The translations under genes were made by a program, and so were the position numbers. A stretch of 64,000 nucleotides of DNA. Source: Balanoglossus misakiensis. Taxonomy: Eukaryota > Hemichordata. Positions within the stretch are counted from its first letter, which is position 1. Every line of letters starts with the position of its first letter. The notes beneath the pieces were generated by a model. The model was not told where the DNA came from, ran no database searches, and saw nothing but the letters and a program-made list of their open reading frames with translations. Shown here piece by piece: positions 1 to 13,282 of the stretch. The stretch is taken from assembly GCA_040954595.2 (NCBI GenBank), contig CM082583.2, forward strand, positions 496,001 through 560,000, in the 5' to 3' direction.

Positions 1-680
1 GACATATATACTTACTAGCTGCCTTAAATTATATTATAATTAATCATGCGTGTCCTACAAGCCTCACACATGACCGAGGCTATCGAAATCATGCTTAGTT
101 GGAACTCGAAACCCCGACTGATGCAACCGCAGTATATAGTAGAAAGGTTTGTAAGGGGTAGACCATTTGATTCTTGGGAGCTGGAGGAATTATTTCCCAA
201 ATGGTGACTGTTGAGCATTTAATTTTTTGGTATTGTTCAACCAGGTTTTTCAAAGCTTTGTCGGAATCATACTTGTTTGTTTTTTACTTAGCCCGCACGA
301 ACATTTTTTTCCCGGCTAAAAAAAAAAAACTTTCGACAATTTTGTCTTCACCCTCTGAAATCAAGTGGTCCACCCCTAACGAAGCGGAAAGGGCAGAATG
401 CGATTGTTAAACATATGTTCGGATGGCGATTTTGCCACTTACTATCAATAAATATTTACCGACAACCACCTAATCAAAGCTTTGCGATATCTAGTCTTTG
501 ATCCGTGGCTAGAACTTATCAAATTTAAAGCTAAAAGGTAAACGGACAGGGGTTTAGTTTTGTTTTACATCGGCTACATCAGTCGCGGCTCCGCGTGCGT
601 CTCACGCGATCGTACGCCTACTGCGCCCGGCCTGGGTCCAAAGATACTGATGCCCACTCCTCCAGACAAATATCAACAAT
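1..680. other. Intergenic sequence, no gene recognised
   Basis: Short ORFs on both strands show no domain, no codon pattern and no phased splice sites. A run of A (about 319-329) and a GC-richer patch near 580-640 are the only notable composition changes. I see nothing else to annotate. Confidence 0.5.
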
Positions 681-845
681 TATATTATACCAGTATATTG
701 ATGGTGTAAATCACGCTATTTGATTGGTCGAGACACGACACGTGACCGTGATATATTAGCCATATACCACAGTCATATATCATAGTCAAAGAAAATGCCT
801 TTTTAAAATGTTTTATGCAAAGTTTCAATATACTGGCATAATATA
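681..845. repeat. Short inverted-repeat element (MITE-like)
   Basis: The 21 bp at 681-701 is the reverse complement, with one mismatch, of 825-845 (core CCAGTATATTGA / TCAATATACTGG). The 120 bp interior has no ORF. It abuts the palindrome that begins at 848, so the two may be parts of one composite insertion. It is non-autonomous and no superfamily was assigned. Confidence 0.7.
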
Positions 846-847
846 AT

Positions 848-990
848 AGCAATAAAACACCCCCAGCCATGGTATATCACTCGATTTTGACCAGTTCAAC
901 TCCATATACGCACTCGCTATCGCTCGTGCGTATATGTCGTGAACTGGTCAAAATCTCGTGGTATACCATGGCTGGGGGTGTTTTATTGCT
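848..990. repeat. Near-perfect long palindrome
   Basis: The left arm, starting AGCAATAAAACACCCCCAGC, and the right arm, ending at 990, are inverted copies of about 65 bp each around a short centre near 915-925 (CGCTATCGCTCG). RNA from either strand would form a long hairpin. The most likely explanation is a foldback or MITE element. Confidence 0.8.
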
Positions 991-1316
991 TAATTTAACA
1001 AGGATACATACCTTGAGCCACGTTTGCGTTTCGATCATTGGACTCAGGAGTGAGAAACCTCGAAGCACAGTCAGTGAAGCACAGTATGATGTTCGTAGCG
1101 TCTTTCAGAAGCGTCCTGTAGCGTCTGATCGACGCATGTTGACATTAAAAACACCGGATGTTTATCAAGTTTATTGTACAGGCACGGAATCCTTGAGACA
1201 CGTGATTGTGAATTTAACGTTGATTGGTTATTAGTTCGGGGATATTCTTACAACCAATCAAAGTTGCTGCCTTTGACTTTTGCGGGAATTTTGAAAAGTC
1301 AACCTATCCTCAGCAG

Positions 1317-1324
1317 TATAAATA
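1317..1324 (+). promoter_or_regulatory. TATA box upstream of the 1376 gene
   Basis: TATAAATA lies 52-59 bp before the first ATG of the five-exon gene. This spacing would put the transcription start roughly 25-30 bp downstream, in a short 5' leader. The assignment rests on motif and position only. Confidence 0.55.
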
Positions 1325-1375
1325 CCATGTCGTTTATTACAACAAACTCAGAAGTTCTTTGCATCGTCTTCAACT

Positions 1376-4300
1376 ATGAATGAAAATACGTTTTGTGGTT
1401 GCTCCGCGGCTCAACAAGTACCGGCAATGCAGATGTCCCTAAAGGTAATAGAAGAAAAACTCTCAGCGCTTCACGCAACATCAGCAGCCCGCAGAAAATC
1501 CAAGATACATGTTAGCAACATCGTGTCTGTGAGTATGATTCTTTCTTTTTAAATACAACTCTCGCACCATAGTTAATCGTCCGTTGTTTAACATTAATGC
1601 AATGGGACACACGGGCAACCTGAAGTTGTCCTACGGGGCCATAAGCCGATCGGAGCAGACCTCGGTATTAGCATGGAGGTCTGTGGTTGTAGCTTTATGG
1701 TAGGTCTCAATGGAAGGTGATCAGTACGTGGTATAATAATAAAGTACTGTAAAACAGGTTATTTTCGTGACAGGAAATTTTTGGCTCTCGCGTATTTCGC
1801 GACCGATCACGAAGCGATCTTTTCGCGTGCCTGTGTGTGTAGGTCTTTACCGAGACACGCACCTGCTATTTCCAGCTACGGACCGGGGGACTGAAGCTTC
1901 GCAAGCACATAAAGCGTGAAGCTTGTTGGTACGCATAATTAAGCTTCCTGAGGTCGTCAAATAGGGGTAGCCTGACACGGCCGTCGCGTACATTTCTTTT
2001 TAACATCGCGTACATTTTGCGATTCGGTGTGGAAGGGCTCTTATGTTTGAAAGATTTTAGGAGAACTTATAAATTGAACACTGAAATACTCAGTCGTCAC
2101 CTGATAAATGTCAGAGGTCAATACTAGTATCACAGTTTGAATTTGCATATGTCATTAATGCTACACATTCCTGACAAAGCTACCAAACAATAGCATTACA
2201 ATAGCATTGTTTAACAATCTGTGCATCAGTGTCTCTTGTTGTGACCATTGGTTATAATGGGGTACAAGCTTTAATTATATGGTGGTCACACAGGGAATAA
2301 ATATGTGTGAATGAAATGCTTCAGATTTGAGACGCTTTTTTCAGGCCAGACCTGAGCTTGTGTAACTAAGGATTAACACCTCCAACCTATCTGTTTGGGG
2401 CCAGGTGTCAGGTGGACACATACAATGTCAGGTGTTTAATTTTACCCAGTGTGACACTTGGGCTACTTTTTCAGTATTTTTGTGGTTAATTTCTGAAATA
2501 TGCATAACATTTTGACCTTTTTGTGCGGAACCACATGTTGCATAAATGCTTGTTTTAGTAACCTTTACAATGCAAATTTTGATAGTGGCCAGTGCTGTGC
2601 AAAAGATACATTTCAAGAAATATGCACTTAGGCCTATCTATGCCTAGCCTGGTCACCATACCCAGCGTGTTTTCGATGTGTGTGAGTCTATCTAAAACAC
2701 ACTGGGTATGGTGACCAGGCTAATCTATGCCATAAATGTTGATTGATAGGGTGATTGAAGCAAACAAATGAACTGTCAGAATGTTTTAAATAAAAATGAT
2801 TTAACAATTTTACTAACATAGTACTTTATATTTTCACCCCAGAGAACAGTCCGTGCAAAGTACAACTTACTGAGGCAGAGGGATGACTTTCCTGGTCTTA
2901 ATGTCACTGAGAGGTATTTACATTTCTTCTCTATTTTTAATGTTGTGAAGTACAGGTGGACCTTTTGTATAGGGATAAACTGTGTTTACGCCATCTTGAA
3001 AATTTGCAGTGCATTATGGGTCACTTGAGTTCCGGTTGAGGGGGAGTAGCGCCTACAACCTATCCATTTTTTCCTGCGGTTTGGTCAGATTTTCTTCAAG
3101 TAACTACTACTACTAACGTTACTTGAAGAAAATCTGACTAAACCGCTGGAAAATTGGATAGGTTGTAGACGCTACTCCCCCTCAACCGGAACTCAATTGA
3201 CCCATAATGCACTGCAAATTTTCAAGATGGCGTAAACACAGTTTATCCCTACATGTATGTTATTCAAGTTTTCAGTTGTAAAGGTCTTCATCAATTTAAA
3301 GATATACATTCCAAGTTGTAAGAATGAAATTTCTCACAGTCCAAAATTGCCTTCCCATTCAGCGTGAATTTGATAACTTATACGTGTAATGCCACTATTC
3401 TATTCACAACTACACAATGATATGTTAGTAATAAAATGTTCCTATTAAATTAAATTGATCATTTTTCCATCACAGAAGCCAGTGGATTATGTTTTTATCT
3501 TTGAATTGTGCTGATGACTTTGCATACCCCATACAATAGTTTTTTTGACACAAGAATTAAGTTTACTTATTTAAGATACAATAAATCTATATAATTATAC
3601 CTGCATCCGTCAGGGGGCTGAAATGAGACAACACTATATAGTGATAGGACACTGAAACTTGGGTTTAGGGGCCACATTGATGTGGGTCATTGAAAAGAGA
3701 GGCCGCATCGACCAAGGCTGGAACATGTTGGGGCCAGAATTCTAGAAGCCACATACTTCATCTGTTTAGCCTAGGATAACTTGACAAAAAATAATTAAAT
3801 GGTTCATGAAATTTCTCTCTTTTTTTATAGATTTGATGCTGTGGAGAACCAGCAATCATGTGAAATTTTGCTGCAGGAGTTAAGATGTGATGACATCAAC
3901 ACACTCGAGGCCAAAGGTAAATGGATTTTGATTATGATATAACATTAAATATCTGATACTTTTAATTAATATTGCAAAATCACAACCCTTTGCGTTGGAT
4001 CATGGAGGCACTCTTAGTACCGCCATGGTTGGATCAAAGGAAAGTCCTCTACTTACTTGAGCTGGACATATTTACTTATAATATGCTCACATTCCTTCTA
4101 AAGTTGAAGCTTTAAGGAGATGCTAACATGACACATACAAAAGTAAAAACAACTTAGGCTGCTTGCTAATTTTCTGTTAATTCCTATTACAGAAGCAATC
4201 AGAACATTTTTTCGGGGGCAAAAAAAAACAAACATCGGTTGAATAGCCAAGGAAAGACAGAGGCCCACAAACAAACATGCCGTCGACAGGGGCGTAAAAG

Positions 4301-4946
4301 AGAGGTGAGTAGCTTCAAGTTTATGTCTAATACTGTTGTATGTACCAGTTAGGTGACTGCGAAAGTTCCATCTGTTAATGTAACAATTGGGTTCGTTGAG
4401 TAAAAAAGAATAATATTCTTGTCTTTTTTGTTAGAGATTTTTTATATATAAACAATTACAAATCCAATGATGGCAATAGGATCTTGTTAAATATGAGCTC
4501 TACGTTGATTTTTTATTGACAAATCCTATGTTGTTCATTTTCAGAAACTCAAACAACTTCAGTCCTCCCTGAAATCGGTTGACTGGCCTGAAGAGGACAA
4601 GGGGAAAATTAAACGCGTACTAACAGCTGAGTATATCTCCTCGGAAGAGAGCGATTTTGATGATGAGGGGAAGATCAAGCAATACATAAGACGTCCTCTG
4701 ACCTGGCAAAGGAAAAAGTTGCGTAAAAGCAAAAAACAGTTAATGGACATTTATTTAAAATCTCTATCGGCAAAGCAGCGCCAGCTTCGCCTTCCCAGGT
4801 CAGATGGACCCCCCTCTTCCAGGGAGCGGCCTGACTACCCAGAGGATTGGGCAGTCAGGGTTGCGTCTGGGTTAAGTCAAGATGATTCTGCGTCTTCTTC
4901 TGGAACCACAGGTTCTCTGGAGGAGGGATGTACTAGTCCCCACTGA
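1376..4946 (+). CDS. Five-exon gene, unrecognised function, charged C-terminus with SSEES motif
   Basis: Exons: 1376-1528, 2843-2913, 3831-3916, 4193-4304, 4545-4946 (stop TGA). All introns are GT-AG. Phases agree between exons 1, 2 and 3, and exon 4 leaves in the phase required by exon 5. Exon 4 cannot be read through as given: it needs one more A in the A9 run at about 4220-4228, so either the gene carries a 1-base deletion or the assembly miscounted a homopolymer. The product would be about 275 residues. The N-terminus has a CGCS segment and a basic stretch (ARRKSK). The middle has a basic block ending GRKRE. The last exon has EYISSEESDFDDEG followed by RRPLTWQRKK and a Ser/Asp-rich tail. 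It resembles an uncharacterised family seen repeatedly in invertebrate genomes with an SSEES...RPLPW-type core, often near mobile DNA; I recall this only in general terms. No catalytic motif is visible. Confidence 0.6.
1529..2842. other. Intron 1 of the unrecognised gene
   Basis: The intron is 1.3 kb, GTGAGT to CCCCAG. It contains the 2646-2721 hairpin. The rest has only short unsupported ORFs. Confidence 0.5.
2646..2721. repeat. 76 bp hairpin element, copy 1
   Basis: Arms of 28 bp (AGCCTGGTCACCATACCCAG and its complement ending at 2721) flank a ~20 bp loop containing GAGTCTATCT. A related copy with the same loop core lies at 14079-14143 inside the integrase gene of the giant element. Confidence 0.8.
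2970..3251. repeat. Inverted-repeat element (MITE), family also at 28078
   Basis: Long inverted arms start TAGGGATAAACTGTGTTTAC on the left and end with the complement at 3251. The centre carries a short ACTACTACT stretch and a poly(G)-rich inner arm (GAGGGGGAGTAG). It sits in intron 2 of the gene at 1376. The same family occurs at 28078-28398 inside the giant element. No ORF. Confidence 0.85.
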
Positions 4947-5802
4947 TTGATATTGTACTTCATTTTATAATGTGTTTATTTATTTTGTTTTTCTATTTTT
5001 AACTAAATATTTCTACTTGACTTTTCATTTTTAATGACATTTGAAATTACTTTAGAATTGTTTTTACTTGTGTTTGTGATTTTTATTTAATTTCGTATTT
5101 TAGTTCGTAAAGGTTATTCTTTCAGTTTTTTACTTTCTAGTTTAATAAATTTTTCATTATATTGTAAATAGTAGTACTTATAGTAATAAAAAATCATAGA
5201 ATTCATGACAATGTCCCACTGCATGTATATATAGCTTGTGTATGTGTGATCTATTTGACGGTGGTGGAGTGTACTGGTACGTGTGCAGGAATGAAAAGAT
5301 TGGCTGAAGACAAAGCTGGCCACAGAAAAGAACTATCACTAACATATATTCTACCCTTTAGTTATACATGAAACAATAAGTGTACTGGACAAAGGAGGTA
5401 TAAGTCTTTCATTGTTAATGACACTTATTCCCCCAACATTCGTAAACTCACTGTGGATAAAGTGAATATTCCAAAAGGAGAAATGAGAATCAGAAGCCAA
5501 AGCAAATATTCTGATCATTCTGACATAAAGCTGTATAAACGTGACGCTAGGTGTATAGAAATTCATCCTTTTATTCACCTTTATTAGAATGCATAAATGT
5601 GATGCAAGGTGTACATGAATTATTCACCCTTATGAGAGTGCATAAAGGTGATTATTTGTGGTAAGCCATTATACCAATTTATAGAGTTGCATAAAGATGT
5701 ATAAATGAATATCTTTATGCTGCATAAAGATGATTGCAAGAACAGCTTTAATCATATTTATACCAACTTTAAGCATTGCATAAACCTGGGCTTTCATCCT
5801 GT
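4947..5802. other. AT-rich 3' flank with degenerate CATAAAGGTGAT repeats
   Basis: After the stop at 4946 the DNA is AT-rich, with several AATAAA-like signals. Between about 5540 and 5790 a loose repeat (variants of GCATAAA[GT]GTGAT followed by AATTATTCACC-like text) recurs five or six times at roughly 50-60 bp spacing. It ends where satellite sequence begins at about 5803. Confidence 0.5.
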
Positions 5803-8800
5803 GAAACCCGACGTGATTACAGTTGTTAACTTACGCCAGTCTGTGTCCTATATATAGTGCCGGGGCATCAGCCGTGCCAGGCCGAAGGAAATGTGAGTAG
5901 ATCAACGTGGTCTCTGTACGCGTGTTTCTGCTCTAGAGTGTCAGGGCTTTAGCAAAGCCATGCCGTAGGAAATCTGACTTGATCAACGTTGCTAGCGAAC
6001 GCTAGTGTCTGTCATAGTGTGCCGGGGTTTTAGTCGAGCCAAGCCGTAGGAGATCAGACTTGATCAACGTGGTCTCTGTACGCGTGTTTCTGCTCTTGAC
6101 TGCCGGGGCTTTATCCAAGCCATGCCGTAGAAAATCTGACTTGATCACCGTTGCTAACGTACGCTAGTGTCTGTCATATTGTGACGGAGATTTAGCCGAG
6201 CCAGGCCGTAAAAAATCGACTTGTTCAACGTTACCAGTGTGCAACTGTTTCTGCTCTAGAGTGTCAGGGTTTTAGCCCATTTATGCTGTAGGAAATCAGA
6301 GTTGATGAACGGGAATTCAATGTTAGAAAACCCGTGTGGAAAGTATCTCTACTCGTTTGAAACTAAGAAAAGAATTTATTCTTATTTATTTTGTAAAAAA
6401 GACAATGTTTCGAAACAAAGGCGAAAATGGTAATTTTGTCTTGGGTGATTCAAATTATACCACCTTTTCTGGAATTTGCAGCACTTTTTACAAGAGAACG
6501 ACACTTCATGCTCCATAATATTTCCGAAAATGAAGAAAAGAGTTAATTTTTTATGATTTTTTAAAATTTTACCATTTTTGTCAAAATATGGCCAAAATGG
6601 CTATTTTTTCTTGAATTCCGTCAATATCTCTGCATTTTTGGAGTGGTCGAAACTTTTAACATACAATCAACATGTCATATATGATCGGGGCACCAAATTC
6701 GAAGAACAAAGGTTTTTTTATTTTTTTTTCTAAAAATGACATTTTCAAGGAAAATTTGGTAAAACGCAATTTTGTCTGCAGTGAGCCAAATTAGACGGTC
6801 TTTTGTGGAATTTGTATCGATATATACATACGAAGAGCATTCTATACTCCATCAGATTTCCGAAAATGTAGAAAAGGGTATTTTTTGTAATTTTGAAAAA
6901 TTTTCCATTTTGACCAAATTGTGGCTAAAATTGTTATTTAAGTGTTGAATGCCGCCAGTGTCACTGCTTTTAAAAGTCATAAAAACTTTTAACATACAAG
7001 CCATTCTTTATATATGATCAGGTCACCGAATTAAAAAAATAAAGAATGTTTTGCCTAAAAATGACCTTTTAGGTGCAAAAACGAATAAAACGTAATTTTG
7101 TATTAAATCAGTTCATTCAGAGTGCATTTTTTATAATCAGCACCATTTTTACATATAATGGAAATTTCATACATCATCAGATATCCAAATATGAAAAAAT
7201 GATTTAGATTTTAGATGATTGTCCAAAATTAGCTGATATCTAATAAATGTAGTATTGAACCGTTCTGTTTCCCCCCCCCCCCCCCCTATATTATATGCGG
7301 TACGCCGATGTCAGCTTACCCGGCAGTACTGCAGGCCGTGCCCCCAACTAACGTCGGTGTTTGTAACGCCCTGGTTAAATTCGGGCTTTCTCTATAAATT
7401 GACAGGCAATAATGCAGTCCTACCCGAACAAATGTCGAGTGTTGACCCGCTGTGACTTTCCCTCTTCGGTTTGCCCGACTTAGCCAACGTCTTTGTACTA
7501 GAGTGTCGGGTCTTTTGCAGAGCCAGGCCGAAGGAAATCCGACTTGATCACCGTTGCTAACGAACGCTAGTGTCTGTCATAGTGTGCCGGGGTTTTAGTC
7601 GAGCCAAGCCGTAGGAGATCAGACTTCATCAACGTGGTCTCTGTACGCGTGTTTCTGCTCTAGAGTGCCGGGGCTTTATCCAAGCCATGCCGTAGAAAAT
7701 CTGACTTGATCACCGTTGCTAACGTACGCTAGTGTCTGTCATATTGTGACGGAGATTTAGCCGAGCCAGGCCGTAGAAAAATCGACTTGTTCAACGTTAC
7801 CAGCAACTGTTTCTGCTCTAGAGTGTCAGGGTTTTAGCTGACTTATGCTGTAGGAAATCTGAGTTGATGAACGGGAATTCAATGTTAGAAAACCCGTGTG
7901 GAAAGTATCTCTTCCCGTTTGAAACTAAGAAAAGAATTTATTCTTATTTATTTTGTTAAAAAGACAATTTTTCGAAAAAAAGTCGAAAATGGTAATTTTG
8001 TCTTGGGTGATTCAAATTATACCACCTTTTCTGGAATTTGCAGCACTTTTTACAAGAGAACGACACTTCATGCTCCATAATATTTCCGAAAATGAAGAAA
8101 ATAGTTAATGTTTTATGATTTTTTAAAAATTTACCATTTTTGTCAAAATATGGCCAAAATGGCTATTTTTTCTTGAATTCCGTCAATATCTCTGCATTTT
8201 TTGAGTGGTCGAAAGTTTTAACATACAATCAACATGTCATATATGATCAGGGCACCACATTTGAAGAACAAAGGTTTTTTTATTTTTTTTTCTAAAAATG
8301 ACATTTTAAAGGAAAATTTGGTAAAACGCAATTTTGTCTGCAGTGAGCCAAATTAGACGGTCTTTTGTGGAATTTGTATCGATATATACATACGAAGAGC
8401 ATTCTATACTCCATCAGATTTCCAAAAATGTAGAAAACAGGTATTTTTTGTAATTTTCAAAAATTTACTATTTTGACCAAATTGTGGCTAAAATTGTTAT
8501 TTTCGTGTTGAATGCCGCCAGTGTCACTGCTTTTAAAAGTCATAAAAACTTTTAACATACAAGCAATTGTTTATATATGATCAGGTCACCGAATTAAAAA
8601 AATAAAGAATGTTTTGCCTAAAAATGACCTTTTTGGTGCAAAAACGAATAAAACGCAATTTTGTATTAAATCAGCTCATTCAGAGTGCATTTTTATAATC
8701 AGCACCATTTTTACATATAATGGAAATTTCATACATCATCAGATATCCAAATATGAAAAGATGATTTAGATTTTAGATGATTGTCCAAAATTAGCTGATA

Positions 8801-11800
8801 TCTGATAAATGTAGTATTGAACCGTTCTGTTTCTCCCCCCCCCCCTACATTATATGCGGTACGCCGATGTCACCTTACCCGGCAGTACTGCAGGCCGTGC
8901 CCCCAACTAACGTCGGTGTTTGAAGCGCCCTGGTTAAATTCGGGCTTTCTCTATAAATTGACAGGCAATAATGTAGTCCTACCGGAACAAATGTCGAGTG
9001 TTGACCCGCTGTGACTTTCCCTCTTCGGTTTGCCCGACTTAGCCAACGTCTTTGTACTAGAGTGTCGGGTGTTTTTCAGAGCCAGGCCGAAGGAAATCCG
9101 ACTTGATCACCGTTGCTAACGAACGCTAGTGTCTGTCATGGTGTGCCGGGGTTTTATTCGAGCCAGGCCGTAGGAGATCTGACTTGATCATCGTGGTCAA
9201 TGTACGCGTGTTTCCGCTCTAAAGGGCCGGGGCTTCAGCTAAACCAGGCCGTAGGAAATCCGACGTAATCACCGTTGATAACTTACGCCAGTCTGTGTCA
9301 TATAGAGCCGGTGCACCAGCCGAGTCACGCCGTAGGAAATCTTACTTGATCAACGTGGTCAATGTACGCCTGTTTCTGCTCTAGAGTGCCGGGGCTTCAG
9401 CTGAGCCAGGCCGTGGGAAACCCGACGTGATTACCGTTGTTAACTTACGCCAGTTTGTGTCCTATATATAGTGCCGGGGCATCAGCCGTGCCAGGCCGAA
9501 GGAAATGTGAGTAGATCAACGTGGTCTCTGTACGCGTGTTTCTGCTATAGAGTGCCAGGGCTTTAGCCAAGCCATGCCGTAGGAAATCTGACTTGATCAA
9601 CGTTGCTAACGAACGCTAATGTCTGTCATAGTGTGCCGGGGTTTTAGTCGAGCCAAGCCGTAGGAGATCAGACTTGATCAACGTGGTCTCTGTACGCGTG
9701 TTTCTGCTCTAGAGTGCCGGGGCTTTATCCAAGCCATGCCGTAGAAAATCTGACTTGATCACCGTTGCTAACGTACGCTAGTGTCTGTCATATTGTGACG
9801 GAGATTTAGCCGAGCCAGGCCGTAGAAAAATCGACTTGTTCAACGTTACCAGTGTGCAACTGTTTCTGCTCTAAAGTCTCAGGGTTTTAGCCGACTTATG
9901 CTGTAGGAAATATGAGTTGATGAACGGGAATTCAATGTTAGAAAACCCGTGTGGAAAGTATCTCTACCCGTTTGAAACTAAGAAAAGAATTTATTCTTAT
10001 TTATTTTGTAAAAAAGACAATTTTTCGAAAAAAAGTCGAAAAATTGCAATTTTGTCTTGGGTGATTCAAATTATACCGCCTTTTCTGGAATTTGCAGCAC
10101 TTTTTACAAGAGAACGACACTTCATGCTCCATAATATTTCCGAAAATGAAGAAAAGAGTTAATTTTTTATGATTTTTCAAAAATTTACCATTTTTGTCAA
10201 AATATGGCCAAAATGGCTATTTTTCTTGAATTCCGTCAATATCTCTGCATTTTTGGAGTGGTCGAGAGTTTTAACATACAATCAACATGTCATATATGAT
10301 CAGGGCACTAAATTCGAAGAACAAAGGTTTTTTTATTTTTTTTTCTAAAAATGACATTTTCAAGGAAAATTTGGTAAAACGCAATTTTGTCTGCAGTGAG
10401 CCAAATTAGACGGTCTTTTGTGGAATTTGTATCGATATATACATACGAAGAGCATTCTATACTCCATCAGATTTCCGAAAATGTAGAAAACAGGTATTTT
10501 TTGTAATTTTCAAAAATTTACCATTTTGACCAAATTGTGGCTAAAATTGTTATTTTCGTGTTGAATGCCGCCAGTGTCACTGCTTTTAAAAGTCATAAAA
10601 ACTTTTAACATACAAGCAATTGTTTATATATGATCAGGTCACCGAATTAAAAAAATAAAGAATGTTTTGACTAAAAATGACCTTTTTGGTGCAAAAACGA
10701 ATAAAACGCAATTTTGTATTAAATCAGCTCATTCAGAGTGCATTTTTATAATCAGCACCATTTTTACATATAATGGAAATTTCATACATCATCAGATATC
10801 CAAATATGAAAAGATGATTTACATTTTAGATGATTGTCAAAAATTAGCTGATATCTGATAAATGTAGTATTGAACCGTTCTGTTCCCCCCCCCCCCCCCC
10901 CTACATTATATGCGGTACGCTGATGTCAGCTTACCCGGCAGTACTGCAGGCCGTGCCCCAACTAACGTCGGTGTTTGAAACGCCCTGGTTAAATTCGGGC
11001 TTTCTCTATAAATTGACAGGCAATAATGCAGTCCTACCGGAACAAATGTCGAGTGTTGACCCGCTGTGACTTTCCCTGTTCGGTTTGCCCGACTTAGCCA
11101 ACGTCTTTGTACTAGAGTGTCGGGTCTTTTGCAGAGCCAGGCCGAAGGAAATCCGACTTGATCACCGTTGCTAACGAACGCTAGTGTCTGTCATGGTGTG
11201 CCGGGGTTTTAGTCGAGCCAGGCCGTAGGAGATCTGACTTGATCATCGTGGTCAATGTACGCGAGTTTCCGCTCTAAAGTGCCGGGGCTTCAGCTAAACC
11301 AGGCCGTAGGAAATCCGACGTAATCACCGTTGATAACTTACGCCAGTCTGTGTCATATAGAGCCGGTGCACCAGCCGAGTCACGCCGAAGGAAATCTGAC
11401 TTGATCAACGTGGTCAATGTACGCCTGTTTCTGCTCTAGAGCGCCGGGGCTTCAGCTGAGCCAGGCCGTAGGAAACCCGACGTGATTACCGTTGTTAACT
11501 TACGCCAGTCTGTGTCCTATATATAGTGCCGGGGCATCAGCCGTGCCAGGCCGAAGGAAATGTGAGTAGATCAACGTGGTCTCTGTACGCGTGTTTCTGC
11601 TCTAGTGCCGGGGCTTTATCCAAGCCATGCCGAACAAAATCTGACTTGATCACCGTTGCTAACGTACGATAGTGTCTGTCATATTGTGACGGAGATTTAG
11701 CCGAGCCAGGCCGTAGAAAAATCGACTTGTTCAACGTTACCAGTGTGCAACTGTTTCTGCTCTAAAGTCTCAGGGTTTTAGCCGACTTATGCTGTAGGAA

Positions 11801-13079
11801 ATCTGAGTTGATGAACGGGAATTCAATGTTAGAAAACCCGTGTGGAAAGTATCTCTACCTGTTTGAAACTAAGAAAAGAATTTATTCTTATTTATTTTGT
11901 AAAAAAACAATATTTCGAAAAAAAAGTCGAAAATGGTAATTTTGTCTTGGGTGATTCAAATTATACCGCCTTTTCTGGAATTTGCAGCACTTTTTAGAAG
12001 AGAACGACACTTCATGCTCCATAATATTTCCGAAAATGAAGAAAAGAGTTAATTTTTTATGATTTTTTAAAAATTTACCATTTTTGTCAAAATATGGCCA
12101 AAATGGCTATTTTTTCTTGAATTCCGTCAATATCCCTGCATTTTTGGAGTGGTCGAAAGTTTTAACATACAATCAACATGTCATATATGATCAGGGCACC
12201 AAATTCGAAGATAAAAGGTTTTTTAATTTTTTTTTCTTCTAAAAATGACATTTTCAAGGAAAATTTGGTAAAACGCAATTTTGTCTGCAGTGAGCCAAAT
12301 TAGACGGTCTTTTGTGGAATTTGTATCGATATATACATACGAAGAGCATTCTATACTCCATCAGATTTCCGAAAATGTAGAAAACAGGTTTTTTTTGTAA
12401 TTTTCAAAAATTTACCATTTTGACCAAATTGTGGCTAAAATTGTTATTTTCGTGTTGAATGCCGCCAGTGTCACTGCTTTTAAAAGTCATAAAAACTTTT
12501 AACATACAAGCAATTGTTTATATATGATCAGGTCACCGAATTAAAAAAATAAAGAATATTTTGCCTAAAAATGACCTTTTTGGTGCAAAAACGAATAAAA
12601 CGCAATTTTGCATTAAATCAGCTCATTCAGAGTGCATTTTTATAATCAGCACCATTTTTACATATAATGGAAATGTCATACATCATCAGATATCCAAATA
12701 TGAAAAGATGATTTACATTTTAGATGATTGTCCAAAATTAGCTGATATCTGATAAATGTAGTATTTAACCGTTCTGTTCCCCCCCCCCCTACATTATATG
12801 CGGTACGCTGATGTCAGCTTACCCGGCAGTACTGCAGGCCGTGCCCCAACTAACGTCGGTGTTTGAAACGCCCTGGTTAAATTCGGGCTTTCTCTATAAA
12901 TTGACAGGCAATAATGCAGTCCTACCGGAACAAATGTCGAGTGTTGACCCGCTGTGACTTTCCCTGTTCGGTTTGCCCGACTTAGCCAACGTCTTTGTAC
13001 TAGAGTGTCGGGTCTTTTGCAGAGCCAGGCCGAAGGAAATCCGACTTGATTACCGTTGATAACGAACGCTAGTGTCTGT
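5803..13079. repeat. Complex satellite array, left segment (~1.6-2.05 kb units)
   Basis: A marker in the unit (GGGAATTCAATGTTAGAAAA) recurs near 6311, 7871, 9926 and 11818, giving spacings of about 1560, 2055 and 1892 bp. Each unit has a block of ~82 bp subrepeats (GTGCCGGGGCTTCAGC..., ...GGCCGTAGGAAAT...), an AT-rich block of about 1 kb, and a poly(C) tract of 9-18 C followed by TATATGCGGTACGC or similar. Length differences come mainly from the number of 82 bp subrepeats. The AT-rich part is itself three diverged ~330 bp repeats, shown by TATATGATCAGG recurring about 336 bp apart (6677 and 7013). The 60-80 residue ORFs recurring in each unit have no domain and reflect copying of the unit. 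Confidence 0.9.
13074..13079. repeat. Target-site duplication, left (GTCTGT)
   Basis: GTCTGT immediately precedes the first base of the giant element and is repeated at 45868-45873 directly after its last base. Uninterrupted satellite copies (for example near 11187) read CTAGTGTCTGTCATGG, so one copy of the hexamer belongs to the target. Confidence 0.85.
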
Positions 13080-13282
13080 TATGGAAAGCCGTTGGGGACC
13101 CCCGACAACTTCTCTCAATACATGGGTAAAGTCCATAGACAAATGATAGGAACGCATATGCTGAAAATATGACGCACATTGGGTGCCGACGCCGTAATCT
13201 AAAATGCCGGTAACAACCAAATTTTTGCCGACACCTTTACTCAATCTACCGGCGCCGACAAAATCACAACCGGTGATTTGAT
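13080..13282. repeat. Left terminal inverted repeat
   Basis: This is the reverse complement of 45666-45867 with one clear difference (CTCAATCTACC here, CTCATTCTACC in the other arm read the same way). It contains several GCCGAC/GTCGGC motifs (near 13173, 13229 and 13254), which are candidate transposase-binding sites. An outward-reading ORF of about 88 residues exists in both arms but has no recognised domain. Confidence 0.9.
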
